Source: Candidatus Symbiobacter mobilis CR (GTDB lineage: Bacteria; Pseudomonadota; Gammaproteobacteria; Burkholderiales; Burkholderiaceae_C). Taken from it: 64,000 bases of DNA. The DNA is taken from NCBI RefSeq assembly GCF_000477435.1, contig NC_022576.1, positions 496,001 to 560,000 on the forward strand. Direction: 5' to 3'. Both the position numbers and the translations under genes were made by a program. The notes beneath the pieces are model-generated. The model saw nothing but the letters and a program-made list of their open reading frames with translations. It did not search any database and was not told the origin of the DNA. This document shows, piece by piece, positions 1-11,331 of the stretch. Numbering within the stretch: the first letter of the stretch is position 1; each line of letters opens with the position of its first letter.

Positions 1-727
1 GGTTGTCGATCGTGAGGTGACCAGTCGGCGCGAAAGAAGGCGGCGAGGCAGATTCTGACGTGGCGGATTTCTGCAATGCAGCAGCCAAGGCAGCCACGCC
101 CTGGCTATGCAGATAACCACACAGCCCGGCATACAAGTCCTGCAAGGCCTTGCCCAGTACCGCAGGCATCGTGTGGTTGAGCCAGTCCATGCGCACTTGG
201 GCAGGAATGGCTGTGTGGACGAAAGACTCCTGCAATGCAGTGAGGTAGACCACCGGGCGCAAGGGGTTTTGGGTGGGACGAACGGCAGTCAGCCCCAGCA
301 TGGCGCAGACAAAGCCGTCCAGCTCGGTCAGCGACTGTTGCGTGATCTGGCGAATCTCCTGTAAGGCGCGAACCAGTTGCATCTGTTCCTGCATCTGGCG
401 TGTATTCATGTGCTGCAACTGCTTGTGGTGCAGCCCGGCACAGGCCATGGATTCCAGCGGGGAATCGGGGATGCGGCGGTCTTCGAGGTATCCACGGAGA
501 ACGACAGCAAAGCGCTCCGCCAGTGCGCGAGCCTTGTCTTCCAATAGCTTGATGCTCAAACGCAGCCGGTCGCGTTCCATGGGGCTGGACTGCTGCCGTG
601 CGGCGGTCTCCAGCGCGCGCCGCACGGCAGACAGCACTTGCATGAGCAACGGCTTGCCATCCATGGCAGCCTGCTCAAGGATGTCCAAGAGCAAGGCTTG
701 GCGTTGATCCGAATCCAAGCGGGGCAC
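1..727 (-). CDS. DUF1631 family protein, N-terminal part (runs off the window)
   Basis: An open frame on the minus strand has no stop from about 727 to the window edge. I chose the GTG at 725-727 because AGGA lies 7 nt upstream; the start falls 23 nt after the ettA stop. About 242 residues are visible. They are mostly helical, with Gln- and Leu-rich stretches and an NPLRPVVYLTALQ motif like that of the betaproteobacterial DUF1631 family (cytoplasmic, function unknown, usually 700-800 aa). It is probably co-transcribed behind ettA. The family call is by motif resemblance only. The remaining C-terminal two thirds lie outside the window. Confidence 0.6.
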   Translation of the reverse strand, partial: MPRLDSDQRQALLLDILEQAAMDGKPLLMQVLSAVRRALETAARQQSSPMERDRLRLSIKLLEDKARALAERFAVVLRGYLEDRRIPDSPLESMACAGLHHKQLQHMNTRQMQEQMQLVRALQEIRQITQQSLTELDGFVCAMLGLTAVRPTQNPLRPVVYLTALQESFVHTAIPAQVRMDWLNHTMPAVLGKALQDLYAGLCGYLHSQGVAALAAALQKSATSESASPPSFAPTGHLTIDN

Positions 728-750
728 AGGCCGATCCTGTTGGCGGGGGG

Positions 751-2412
<1,662 letters not shown>

Positions 2413-2609
2413 GAAAACACTTTCGTCTATGGGATAAGGTGGGGATTATCGGCGCCTACTCGTGGGGGTCTGCGGGGCTATGCAGGGCTACGGTCAGCAC
2501 GACTTTTCCCTCCCCCAGCGCCGCGATCGCGACTTCCGTCGCTCCTACAACGGGGGGGCAGAAGCGTTGTGCTGGGGTGGGAACTTCGGTGGTTGCGATG
2601 GTTTTCGCT
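2413..2609. repeat. Intergenic spacer with a REP-like palindrome
   Basis: This spacer separates the ettA start from the end of the next minus-strand gene. It contains a short hairpin, GCGAC-TTCC-GTCGC at 2529-2542, followed by TCCTACAA. A near copy lies at 6975-6998 between two other genes. The pair looks like a REP-type extragenic palindrome family. No gene was seen in the spacer. Confidence 0.45.
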
Positions 2610-4403
2610 TCAGAATTCCACCGAATAGCCGTAGTGCCCCGTACCCAATTCCTGCCGAAATACGATCGCAGAGCGCCAAGCGTCAATGCGTACCAGCTCG
2701 GGCTGGGGCATCGTGGCGGCGTTGGGTAGCACGCGGCGGGGCGTGCGATCCCGGGCAGGGTGGGTAATGACGAACGTCAGCCCGCGAACCTGGCCTGGCG
2801 CCCGGACTGTAAAGGTAAAGCGGTTTTGCAGTAGCGGCCCCGGCAGAAAAGACACACGTTCGCGCATCCGCCACCACTGCGCGATGTCTGCACTGGTCGC
2901 AGCCCACACTTTTGTCTTCTGCTGGCGAATCCGCTGAAGATAGGCGGGAACCTGCGTGGCCATCGACCCTTGTGGGGAATAGTGCTGGGAATGCACGGCC
3001 AACACCCCTAGCGCTCCTGCTTCCGCCTGGTATTCCGCATCCCGTTGCAGCGTGGTGCGCAGGGTTTCGGTATCCAATTTCAACCCCAGGTACGTCAGAT
3101 CGTCGCCTTGGGTTCTGGGCAACACGACCAAGGCTTGTTCGGGGCCGAGATTGGGTTCGGACTGGGAAAAACACGGAACCCGGGTTTCGCAAGCCCCAGG
3201 CCCGGCAACGTGGTGGCGAATTCCCAGTGGACGCAGCAGTTGTTCCGTCGTGGCATCCCAAGACTCTGCCGGAGCCCTGAACCCTGTTACTGATAGCGTA
3301 AGCCGGGAGCCGAGCACGTTCTTCATGTCGGCCACCATCGCTTCGAGCCGACCTTTCTGGATATTTTTCGGCTTGCCTTTGAAGCCATACCCTGCATCGC
3401 CCAAATAGCCGATTTCATGCCGAGGAACAAGGCGTTCGAGCACGCTGCGATATCCCAGTGCAGCGCCAGTCACGGCGAAAAACGATCCGCGCAGGCCGAA
3501 CTGTTCCAGGTGCGAAGCAAAGTGTTCCGCGTTGGCAAAGCCGTCTTCCACGTCCATCACGAACGTGTGTGCCCAAATGTGGCCATTGGGCCAGCTTGCC
3601 TGACTGACGGTGGGTTGGCGTTGCAACCATGCCATGGCGCCGTCGAGCAAGCTGGAGAGCCGTTTGCGTTCGTCGTAATCCCAGCTCGATTCCGCAAACC
3701 CCAGGTACACCCTGCGGGATGCGCCTTTTTCCAGGAAAGCGATGGCGCCATTGGTCTCTGGCGGCTGAGGAAAGCGCTGCCAATCAACATAGCGTGCGGC
3801 CAGGTTCGCAGACTGGACGCGCACAGGGGTTTCCGCTACTTCACCAAGAAAAATACGCTCGCCGACTGGAACGGGCCAAGTCAGCGGGCCATCACCGAAG
3901 GGTTGGAGAAAGCGCTCGTTCGAACCCAATGCCACCTTGCCGGTCACACGCATGTCCAGCATCGTTTCCAGAAAGCCGTACCCCACCCAGCGACCGGTTC
4001 CATCACGCGCTCCGGTTCCCCACGTCAACAGAACGCTGCCCCCGGCTTCCGCATAGCGGGTGATTGCAGCGCGTTCTTGGTCGTCGAGCAGAATCGCAGA
4101 GCCGAGCACCAGCACACCGGGAGCCAACCCGGCGAGAAGTTGAGGACGGGAGACTTCCCGAAATTCGGTGGTCGAGCGACGCAAATAGGTACGCCAACGG
4201 TCGGTCAGTGCATCGTAGTTGGCGCCGTTGGCGGCAAAAAAAGCGTGTGTCGCCGGGCTTTGGTATAGGTAGTGTGGACCAGAAGAGGAGGCAAATGCCC
4301 ATGCGGCAGAACCAGGTACGAACGCGAAGCACCATACCAGGATCCATGCAAAGAAGCACTCCGGCGCGACGCTGCGTGCCCCGACAACGCGCAAGGCATT
4401 CAC
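2610..4403 (-). CDS. Exported polysaccharide-deacetylase-like protein
   Basis: This is a 597-aa protein. I chose the GTG start at 4401-4403 because it overlaps the stop of the upstream gene as GTGA, and because it puts a hydrophobic signal segment (FFAWILVWCFAFVPGSAAWA) near the N-terminus. The middle holds a NodB-like fold: FVMDVEDGF replaces the usual TFDD motif, then RGSFFAVTG, HEIGYLGD and TGFRAP. The first 200 residues after the signal resemble a Rossmann-like accessory domain (VLVLGSAILLDDQERAAI). It is probably periplasmic or surface-exposed and acts on a glycan. The altered first and second metal-site motifs make deacetylase activity uncertain. Confidence 0.7.
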   Translation of the reverse strand: MNALRVVGARSVAPECFFAWILVWCFAFVPGSAAWAFASSSGPHYLYQSPATHAFFAANGANYDALTDRWRTYLRRSTTEFREVSRPQLLAGLAPGVLVLGSAILLDDQERAAITRYAEAGGSVLLTWGTGARDGTGRWVGYGFLETMLDMRVTGKVALGSNERFLQPFGDGPLTWPVPVGERIFLGEVAETPVRVQSANLAARYVDWQRFPQPPETNGAIAFLEKGASRRVYLGFAESSWDYDERKRLSSLLDGAMAWLQRQPTVSQASWPNGHIWAHTFVMDVEDGFANAEHFASHLEQFGLRGSFFAVTGAALGYRSVLERLVPRHEIGYLGDAGYGFKGKPKNIQKGRLEAMVADMKNVLGSRLTLSVTGFRAPAESWDATTEQLLRPLGIRHHVAGPGACETRVPCFSQSEPNLGPEQALVVLPRTQGDDLTYLGLKLDTETLRTTLQRDAEYQAEAGALGVLAVHSQHYSPQGSMATQVPAYLQRIRQQKTKVWAATSADIAQWWRMRERVSFLPGPLLQNRFTFTVRAPGQVRGLTFVITHPARDRTPRRVLPNAATMPQPELVRIDAWRSAIVFRQELGTGHYGYSVEF

Positions 4404-4828
4404 GGACGCACCGGGTTCCACGAAGGGTCGAGCACACTCGCAGGTGCTCCGGGCAGCTTTTGCGAGGAGGTCAGGGAATCGGACACCATACTGTGGATGC
4501 GATCTACCTCGGCAGGGGTCAGCCATTGAAAGTCATACGCGGGCTCGAGGATGCCCACAGGCGCCGTGGTCACCACATAGTCTGCGCGGCCTTGCTGCCG
4601 GGGCCGACGGTCACGGAAAGTCAGGCGGATAGTGTCCCGAATGAACAACTCGGTTTGGTCGAACCACTGTGCCCATGGATGGGGGAGTGGCAACCCCGCC
4701 AACACTGCCAGGTACAACCCGGAAAGCAAGGCCAAGACGGAAGATCCTCCCGCAAGCAGGAGCCATGCGCGCAGAGACAGCGCTAGCCATAAGCGATGCA
4801 GGGGATGCCAGTCGAAAGCAAGAGACAT
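4400..4828 (-). CDS. Small membrane-anchored protein of unknown function
   Basis: This is a 142-aa protein starting at the ATG at 4826-4828. An open frame continues further upstream but reads like non-coding sequence. One hydrophobic segment (about residues 19-48) is followed by a soluble tail. I recognise no domain. The stop overlaps the start of the deacetylase-like gene by 4 nt, so the two are probably translationally coupled and function together at the envelope. The start is not supported by a clear Shine-Dalgarno sequence. Confidence 0.55.
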   Translation of the reverse strand: MSLAFDWHPLHRLWLALSLRAWLLLAGGSSVLALLSGLYLAVLAGLPLPHPWAQWFDQTELFIRDTIRLTFRDRRPRQQGRADYVVTTAPVGILEPAYDFQWLTPAEVDRIHSMVSDSLTSSQKLPGAPASVLDPSWNPVRP

Positions 4829-5270
4829 GGATGAGAGGCAGGAACCCAAAAAGTATAGCCATCGACCATGCGAGAATCTCCGAAAGAAAACTATTGCTGG
4901 TAACGTGCCACGTGGTTTTCTGCCTGCCCCGGTATCCTTGGTTTTTTCAAGAACCGGTTGGAATTTGAAAGCATCGGCTGCGCAATGTTCCCTGTTGTAA
5001 CGATGTACTTTCTGCCCCTTTTTTGGCAAATTGCTTGTTGTATTGCCTAGCCTGCGGCTAGGTTCTGGGATCGCTAATTCGGCCAATACATGTGGCCTCC
5101 ATTGGCATCAACGGGCCTTCCCAAGGCCGCTTCTTGCTATCGATGTTCCCGCCTGACGGTTTCCCCGACGTCTGCCACCCAGCATAGACTGGGTGTTGTC
5201 GTGCGCCAAGCTGGTGCGTCGATGGCTTTGGCAGTCGTGCAGGGAACTGCTGCACATAGGGTGTGCTTTT
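4829..5270. promoter_or_regulatory. Divergent intergenic region
   Basis: These 442 bases lie between two divergently oriented genes and must hold both promoters. The visible structure is a hairpin CCTAGCC-TGC-GGCTAGG at 5046-5062. I could not pick a convincing -35/-10 pair, and no coding signal was seen. Confidence 0.35.
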
Positions 5271-6914
5271 ATGCAATCTGACGAAATTTCCCTGGCACCA
5301 TCCCTCGCCCAATCCCTGCAAGCCCAGGGCCACGCCGAATGCACGCCGTTGCAGCAACGGCTCATCCCTGCGTTGTGGGAATCCACGGATCTGCTCTGCG
5401 CAGCTCCATCGGGGGCGGAACGCACCATCGCTTGCGCTGCAGCACTGCTCCATGTGCTGGATTCGCAGCCGCTTGTGCAATCCACTGCGCAGTCTGCACC
5501 TCAGGAACGGTTGTGCCCCAGGGTGCTTGTACTGGTTGCCCACCGGGATCGTGCCGCGCAAGTGGAAGAGGCTTTTTTTGCGCTTGCCAAATCAGCGGCG
5601 TTGCCTTTCTTCTGTGTGGATTTGGGTGCCGCAGCAGCCAAGGTTGCGTTCACGCAGGCCGATGTCGTCGTCGTGACCGGGAACCGTGCGGTCGAAGCGC
5701 TAGAGCGCGGAACCCTCGACCTTGGGCAGGTGCAGAGGGTTGTCGTCGATGACCTTGATCGTGTGCTGGAGATGGGCTGGCAGGATTCGCTGCACCGGGT
5801 GCAAGCTGCACTGCCTGCTTCCGCGCAAGTCGTGGCTTTTGTGGGTAGGCTGGGGCAAGAGGCATGCGCATGGGCGCAATCGCGCCTTCGGGAGCCCAGG
5901 CTGCTCGATCTTTCCGACGTATCGACGCAGCCAGCAATGTGTGGACTGCGTGCGCACCCGGTGGGGCGTGATCGAAAAAGGGAATTGCTGTTGCGCTTGC
6001 TACCCGGATATGCGTCGCCAGTGCTGGTGTTTGCACGCACACGCTATGTGGCGGATGCGTTGGTGTCTGGCTTGCGCCGCGCTGGGGTCGAAGCCGTCGT
6101 CGCGCACGGGCACAAAAGCCCTGCCGCACGCGAAGCTGCCGCACGCAGTCTGCTGGAGGGCAAGGCGCGTGTCCTCATCGCAACGGATTTTTGGGCACGC
6201 GGTGTCCAGCTTGGGCGCTGTGCAGTGGTCGTGCAGTACGACACGCCAATTTCCCTGACCGATTTTGCGTGGCGTGCATCGCATTTGGAGAATGGGGAAA
6301 CCCCTGGAACGGCTGTGTTTTTGCGTAGCGCGGAAGAGCAGGCCAGCTTGCAGACCATTGAGCAAGCACTGGGTTGCCCTGTTGTCGTCGAAGAACTCCT
6401 GGGGCCACCGCCTCGGGAGGACGACGCCGCAGTACAGACGGATCAACCTGTGTTGGAAAGGCCAGCCCGTAGGCCGCAACGCCCCCCCCGCGTTGCCGGT
6501 GCTACTGGTGGTGCTGCAGGGATCCTCATCATCAAGGAATCTGCCCCTGCTACGCAGCCAAAAACGGGAATGCGTACCAAACCGAAAGTGCGCTCCAGCG
6601 TACCCAAGCCCGCTACCAAGGTACGTGAGGACATCCCACGCCGCAACAAGGAACCCCGTACGCAGGAGCCGCGCAGTCACCTGACGGCTGCGGAATTGGC
6701 TCTCCTATCCCCTGGGCGCGGAGGGTTTTCCGGGCCGCGTTTCAACAAGGACAATGGCCAGCCGGATCCCATGCGTACCAGCGTGGACATCATGCGTAGC
6801 CGGGGAGGAGATATGGCTAGCATGGCAAGCTACGGCGCCGAATCGCGCGACCCCGCCGAGCTGAAGCACTTGGACGCCGTCTCGCGTTCGATGGTGCGCA
6901 GAAAGTTCCGCTAA
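5271..6914 (+). CDS. DEAD-box-like protein with degenerate helicase motifs
   Basis: This is a 547-aa protein. The ATG at 5271 is chosen because homology to the helicase core begins there. The fold order of a DEAD-box RNA helicase is kept: a Q-motif-like CTPLQQ at 24-29, and a C-terminal RecA domain with FARTRYVADAL and VLIATDFWARGVQL. However, motif I is APSGAERT (45-52, Arg where Lys is required), motif II is DDLD (160-163) instead of DEAD, motif III is AFVGR instead of SAT, and motif VI (HRxGR) is replaced by AWRASHLENG. Beyond residue ~400 is a basic, low-complexity tail. It probably binds RNA without ATP-driven unwinding; that is an inference from the missing residues. Confidence 0.75.
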   Translation: MQSDEISLAPSLAQSLQAQGHAECTPLQQRLIPALWESTDLLCAAPSGAERTIACAAALLHVLDSQPLVQSTAQSAPQERLCPRVLVLVAHRDRAAQVEEAFFALAKSAALPFFCVDLGAAAAKVAFTQADVVVVTGNRAVEALERGTLDLGQVQRVVVDDLDRVLEMGWQDSLHRVQAALPASAQVVAFVGRLGQEACAWAQSRLREPRLLDLSDVSTQPAMCGLRAHPVGRDRKRELLLRLLPGYASPVLVFARTRYVADALVSGLRRAGVEAVVAHGHKSPAAREAAARSLLEGKARVLIATDFWARGVQLGRCAVVVQYDTPISLTDFAWRASHLENGETPGTAVFLRSAEEQASLQTIEQALGCPVVVEELLGPPPREDDAAVQTDQPVLERPARRPQRPPRVAGATGGAAGILIIKESAPATQPKTGMRTKPKVRSSVPKPATKVREDIPRRNKEPRTQEPRSHLTAAELALLSPGRGGFSGPRFNKDNGQPDPMRTSVDIMRSRGGDMASMASYGAESRDPAELKHLDAVSRSMVRRKFR

Positions 6915-6966
6915 GAGTAAGGGCCTATCAGGGCCTATTTCGGTAGGCTACAAGCCTAGGCCACTC
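6915..6966. terminator. Possible bidirectional terminator between convergent genes
   Basis: A nested inverted repeat lies just after the helicase-like gene. The inner stem is TAGGCT-ACA-AGCCTA (6944-6958), and an outer pairing of GAGT...GGCCTA with TAGGCC...ACTC is possible. There is no long U tract. The region separates this gene from the convergent RND gene, and a copy of the REP-like palindrome follows at 6975-6998. Confidence 0.4.
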
Positions 6967-7036
6967 TCGCCCATTGCGACTTCCATCGCTCCTACAAGGG
7001 GGCCATGCCTACACGGGGCGATGCCTACCAAGGTGG

Positions 7037-10000
7037 CTATGTGCCCCGTTTCTTGTACCAACGGCTCTTCCACTTTGCCACGTCGTCGAGGAGGCAGTAG
7101 ACGACGGGGACGACGACAAGGGTGAGCAGCGACGAGGTGATGACCCCGCCGATGACGGCTTGTCCCATCGGGGCGCGCATTTCCGATCCTTCGGACAGCG
7201 CCAGCGCCAAGGGCAGCATGCCGAACACCATCGCCAGCGTCGTCATCAGAATAGGGCGCAGCCGCACGCGGGCGGCAAGCAGCAGGGCTTCGTTGCGTTC
7301 CATCCCATCAGCTTGTGCGCGAATCGCAAAGTCCACCAGCAAGATGGCGTTTTTGGTCACCAGGCCCATCAGCATTACGATCCCGATCACCGAAAACAGC
7401 GACAGGGTCGAATGGAACAACATCAGCGCGAGCACGACGCCGATCAGCGTCAGCGGTAGCGACGTCATTAGCGCCAACGGCTGCAAAAAGCTGTGGAATT
7501 GGCTGGCCAAGATCATGTAAATGAAGATCACTGCCAGTACCAGCGCAGACAGCGCGTAGCCAAAGGCTTCCGCCATGTCTTTGACCGAACCGCTGAACTT
7601 GTAGCTGTACCCCGGTGGCAAGGCCATGCTGTCCATGGCCTTGCGGATGTCTTCGGACACTTCCCCGGCCGAACGGCCCGACACATTGCCGGTGATCGAT
7701 ACCTCGCGCGTCAAATCCCGGCGGTTGATGCGGTTCGACCCCGTCGACTCGCGAACATGGGCCACCTGGTTGAGCCGTACCATCTGCACGCTCCCGTCAG
7801 CCAAGGCGACATTCGCCAGGGGGAGCCGCTCCACATCTGCTGGCCGTACGCGTAGGGCGGGGGGAAGGCGGACGACGACGTCGTAAGTCTGGTCATCCGG
7901 CGCGCGCCAATTGCCTACCGTCACGCCGGCCACTTGGGTGCGCAGCGCTGAACCCACCTGTCCAATCGTTAGGCCCAGGTCGGCGGCCAAATCGCGGTCG
8001 AGGTCGATGTCCAGGGTGGGCTTGTCGTTTTCAAGGCTCGAGTCGATATCGACCAGCCCGGGAATGGCCCGCACTTTTTCGAGAGCAAGTGCGTTCAGGC
8101 GGGCGAGTTCTCCCTGGTCAGACCCCAGGATCGAAAACATGATTTGTTTTTGCCCGCCTACGGGGTCCCGCAAACCAACGTGCGTCACGGTGACCCCGGC
8201 AACCTGCCGCAGCCGCTCGCGCAGCAGGATAGACATGGCTTCGACGCTGCGCGTGCGATGCTTGCGGTCGTGTAGCCGCACGTAGGTGTTGGCGTAGTTC
8301 TTGCCTTGCGCGGAACCGACGTTGATCGTCGTCAGCGTGTAGCGCACCTCGGGCATGGCACGCAGCATGTCGTCGACAGCGCGGGCCTTAGCTTCAGTCA
8401 CTTCGAGCGCAGACCCGACAGGGGTATGGAAAGAGAGCGTGATTTCCGAAAAATCCGACTTGGGAACGAACTCGGTGCCTAGCAGTGGAAGCAATGCCAC
8501 GCTGGCCACAAAGACCCCGATGGCCAGCAACACCGTGATGGCCTTGTGATGCAACGCTTTGCGCAGCAAAGCCTGGTATTCCTGCGCGATCGTTTCCGTC
8601 GCATGGTCGAACCAGCCGGTGACGCGCCCAATCGTTCGGTCATACAGCGTGCGTTGCGTCGTGCCTGGTTCTTCGAGCAGGGGGTCATGCCAGATGCTGG
8701 AGAGCATGGGGTCGAGCGTGAAGCTGACGAACATCGAAATCAGCACCGCAGCAACGATGGTGATGCCGAACTCATGGAAAAACTTGCCGATGATCCCGCC
8801 CATGAACCCGATAGGTAGGAACACGGCGACGATGGACAGCGTGGTGGCCAGCACTGCCAAGCCGATTTCCTGCGTGCCGTCCATTGACGCTGAAAACGCA
8901 TCCTTGCCCATTCGCACGTGGCGGACGATGTTTTCCCGCACGACGATGGCATCGTCGATGAGCAGGCCCACGCATAGGCTCAGCGCCATCATCGTGATCA
9001 TGTTGATGGTGAACCCGAGCAGGTGCATCACATAGAACGTTCCGATCAGCGCGATGGGCAGCGTCAGCCCTGTGATGACCGTGGACCGCCACGAATTCAG
9101 AAACAGGAAGACGATCAGAATGGTCAGCATTGCCCCTTCGAACAGCGTCTGCCGCACGTTGGAGACGGCCACACGAATCTGCCGCGCACCGTCGGTGATG
9201 GGGGTGAGTTCCACGCCTTCCGGCAGTTCGGCGCGCAGCGTCTCGATAGTGCGGTACAGCCCGTCCACGACCTGGATCGTGTTTTCGTCCTGCGACTTTT
9301 GCACTTCCAGCAGCAGAGTGCGTTGGCCGTTGTAGAGCGCCAGACTGTCAACCTCGCTGGCGCCATCGACGACCGTGGCGACCTGGCCCAGGCGCACCGT
9401 CGTGCCCTGATTGCTGGCAATGATCAGCCGCGAAAAGTCTTCGGGGCGGTTGATGCGCCCGGCAATCTGGATCAGCCGATCCTGCTTGGTCGAACGGATC
9501 GCGCCGACGGGGATGTCCTGGTTTTCCTGGCTCAGGGCGGCAACGACCATGTCTGCGGTGACGTGGTACGCCTCCATCGCAAGGGGGTCGAGGTGGATAC
9601 CGATTTCCCGCCACGTTCCGCCGACGAGCGTCACCGCACCAACGCCCCGTACGTTTTCGAGGCGCTTTTTGAGCGTCTGTTCGGCCCACACCGTCAATTC
9701 GACGGGAGACCAAGCCGATCCCTCCTTGGGCGAGACGGCGACGGACCAGATCGGGCGGCTGGCTGGATCGAACCGCAGCACGCGGGGTTCCTTGACCTCG
9801 TCGCGCAAGGATGCGCGCAGCGTGGCCACTTTTTCCCGCACGTCGTCAGCAGCCTTGCGCCCATCGATGTGCAGGCCGAATTCGATGACGACGACGGACT
9901 GGTTCTCGTAGGAGTTCGAGGTCAGCGCTTGGATCCCCGCAATCGCATTGACCCCTTCCTCGATCTTTTTGCTGACTTCGGATTCGACGATTTCCGCAGA

Positions 10001-10162
10001 CGCTCCGGGGTACTCGGTGGTGACGACTACCACGGGGAAATCGACGTTGGGGAACTGATCGACCTGCAAGCGTTGCAGCGAAAACAACCCCAGCACTACC
10101 AGTGCAAGCATGACCATGGTGGCCAGGACGGGGTTGGCCAGGCTGACGCGGGTAAACCACAT
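7037..10162 (-). CDS. RND-family efflux pump, inner-membrane permease (HAE1/AcrB type)
   Basis: This is a 1041-aa protein with the classic start MWFTRVSLANPVLATMVMLA, which forms the first membrane helix. Two large periplasmic loops and two helix bundles follow. The motif GLLIDDAIVVRENI in the fourth helix carries the Asp pair of the proton relay, and the C-terminal bundle has the usual G-rich helices (LMGLVTKNAILLVDFAI). The length is normal for the family. It would export drugs or other amphiphiles using the proton gradient. It lies 7 bp downstream of its membrane-fusion protein; no outer-membrane channel gene is in the window, so a TolC-like partner must be elsewhere. Substrates cannot be predicted. 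Confidence 0.93.
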   Translation of the reverse strand: MWFTRVSLANPVLATMVMLALVVLGLFSLQRLQVDQFPNVDFPVVVVTTEYPGASAEIVESEVSKKIEEGVNAIAGIQALTSNSYENQSVVVIEFGLHIDGRKAADDVREKVATLRASLRDEVKEPRVLRFDPASRPIWSVAVSPKEGSAWSPVELTVWAEQTLKKRLENVRGVGAVTLVGGTWREIGIHLDPLAMEAYHVTADMVVAALSQENQDIPVGAIRSTKQDRLIQIAGRINRPEDFSRLIIASNQGTTVRLGQVATVVDGASEVDSLALYNGQRTLLLEVQKSQDENTIQVVDGLYRTIETLRAELPEGVELTPITDGARQIRVAVSNVRQTLFEGAMLTILIVFLFLNSWRSTVITGLTLPIALIGTFYVMHLLGFTINMITMMALSLCVGLLIDDAIVVRENIVRHVRMGKDAFSASMDGTQEIGLAVLATTLSIVAVFLPIGFMGGIIGKFFHEFGITIVAAVLISMFVSFTLDPMLSSIWHDPLLEEPGTTQRTLYDRTIGRVTGWFDHATETIAQEYQALLRKALHHKAITVLLAIGVFVASVALLPLLGTEFVPKSDFSEITLSFHTPVGSALEVTEAKARAVDDMLRAMPEVRYTLTTINVGSAQGKNYANTYVRLHDRKHRTRSVEAMSILLRERLRQVAGVTVTHVGLRDPVGGQKQIMFSILGSDQGELARLNALALEKVRAIPGLVDIDSSLENDKPTLDIDLDRDLAADLGLTIGQVGSALRTQVAGVTVGNWRAPDDQTYDVVVRLPPALRVRPADVERLPLANVALADGSVQMVRLNQVAHVRESTGSNRINRRDLTREVSITGNVSGRSAGEVSEDIRKAMDSMALPPGYSYKFSGSVKDMAEAFGYALSALVLAVIFIYMILASQFHSFLQPLALMTSLPLTLIGVVLALMLFHSTLSLFSVIGIVMLMGLVTKNAILLVDFAIRAQADGMERNEALLLAARVRLRPILMTTLAMVFGMLPLALALSEGSEMRAPMGQAVIGGVITSSLLTLVVVPVVYCLLDDVAKWKSRWYKKRGT

Positions 10163-10169
10163 GGCGCAG

Positions 10170-11291
10170 TCAGGGCCGGATGCGCACGCTGGTGCCGGGC
10201 CGCAGGGTGCCGACGGTGCCGTCTACCAGGGATGCCCCTTGGGCCAACCCTTCGATGGCGACCCAGGTTTGCCCGTCGTAGTCGCCGCGAGCACCAGTGC
10301 GCACGGTCTGGTGTTGTACCTTCCCTTCCACGATCCGTTGCACGTAAGGGGAAGCCTTGTCTGTACGAACCGCGCTGAGGGGAACAGCCAGCGTGCGCAC
10401 TGACCCCGTCTGCACGCTGCCCCGCGCAAACAATCCATGGCGCAGTGGGGGGTAGCCAGCTTCGAGCACGAGGGTCACGGGCACAGCGCGTGCGCTCGTC
10501 GCAGGGCTGATGCGGGCGACGCGGGCATGCAATGCTGTGGGGATGCCATCGACACGCAAAGTCGCGGATTGCCCAACGCGAACCGGAGCAGCTTCCGCAG
10601 GGCTGAGCGACACCTGCCATTCCATGCTCGTGATGTCGACGATATCGAGCAGCCGGGCTTCAACTCCGACGCGTTCTCCCTGCTCTACATATTTGTGGGC
10701 AACGTACCCTGTAATGGGGGAACGCAGCGTCGCATCGGCCAATGACTTGGCTGCCACGCCTGCAGCCGCCTTGGCCTGCGCCAAGTTGGCCTGCGCGGCA
10801 TCCAAGGCCGAGCGGGCATGATCGAACGCGGTGGGCGACAAAAAACCGCTGGCACGCAGCGCCTGGTTGTTGCGGTCGGTACGCAAGGCGATGTCCACTT
10901 GCGCTTGCGCAGCACGAACCGTCTCTAGTGCCTGCTGGTGACGCAACCGTGCTTCCATCGCATCGATTTCCGCGACAACCTGCCCAGTGCGAACGGGGTC
11001 GCCCTCACGCAGCCGCAAAGTAACAACCTCGCCGGGGATGCGTGCCTTGATGAGCGCGGTGCGTTGCGCTTCGACAGGGCCGGAAGCGAAGACGATTTGT
11101 GCGAGGTCTATGGACGTAGCCTGCACCACATCCCCGGCAGCGAGGTCGACTGTGACTGCGGATTGCAATGCGGCGTGCTGGCGCACCCCGGCCTCTTGCC
11201 GACGTACACGATCCCAAAGCGCACGTCCTATGCTGACAGTGAGCAGAACCAATAACAGGGCTACGAGGGCCCATCGCACGCGCGCACTCAT
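10170..11291 (-). CDS. RND efflux membrane-fusion (adaptor) protein
   Basis: This is a 373-aa protein with an N-terminal membrane anchor (about residues 6-24). Next come a lipoyl/barrel-sandwich half-motif (ARIPGEVVTLRLREGDPVRTGQVVAEID), an alpha-hairpin region rich in Ala and Gln, the second lipoyl half (DATLRSPITGYVAHKYVEQG) and beta-barrel domains. This order is diagnostic for HlyD/AcrA-type adaptors. It would bridge the downstream RND permease to an outer-membrane channel. The two genes are 7 bp apart and clearly one operon. No regulator gene is adjacent. Confidence 0.9.
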   Translation of the reverse strand: MSARVRWALVALLLVLLTVSIGRALWDRVRRQEAGVRQHAALQSAVTVDLAAGDVVQATSIDLAQIVFASGPVEAQRTALIKARIPGEVVTLRLREGDPVRTGQVVAEIDAMEARLRHQQALETVRAAQAQVDIALRTDRNNQALRASGFLSPTAFDHARSALDAAQANLAQAKAAAGVAAKSLADATLRSPITGYVAHKYVEQGERVGVEARLLDIVDITSMEWQVSLSPAEAAPVRVGQSATLRVDGIPTALHARVARISPATSARAVPVTLVLEAGYPPLRHGLFARGSVQTGSVRTLAVPLSAVRTDKASPYVQRIVEGKVQHQTVRTGARGDYDGQTWVAIEGLAQGASLVDGTVGTLRPGTSVRIRP

Positions 11292-11331
11292 CGGCTATTC
11301 ACCGGTCGGCTACTTGTGGGACTATCAGCCG

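Noticed and set aside
9023..10378. Plus-strand 451-codon open frame
   Set aside because: It is antisense to the RND pump and adaptor genes and shows no family motif.
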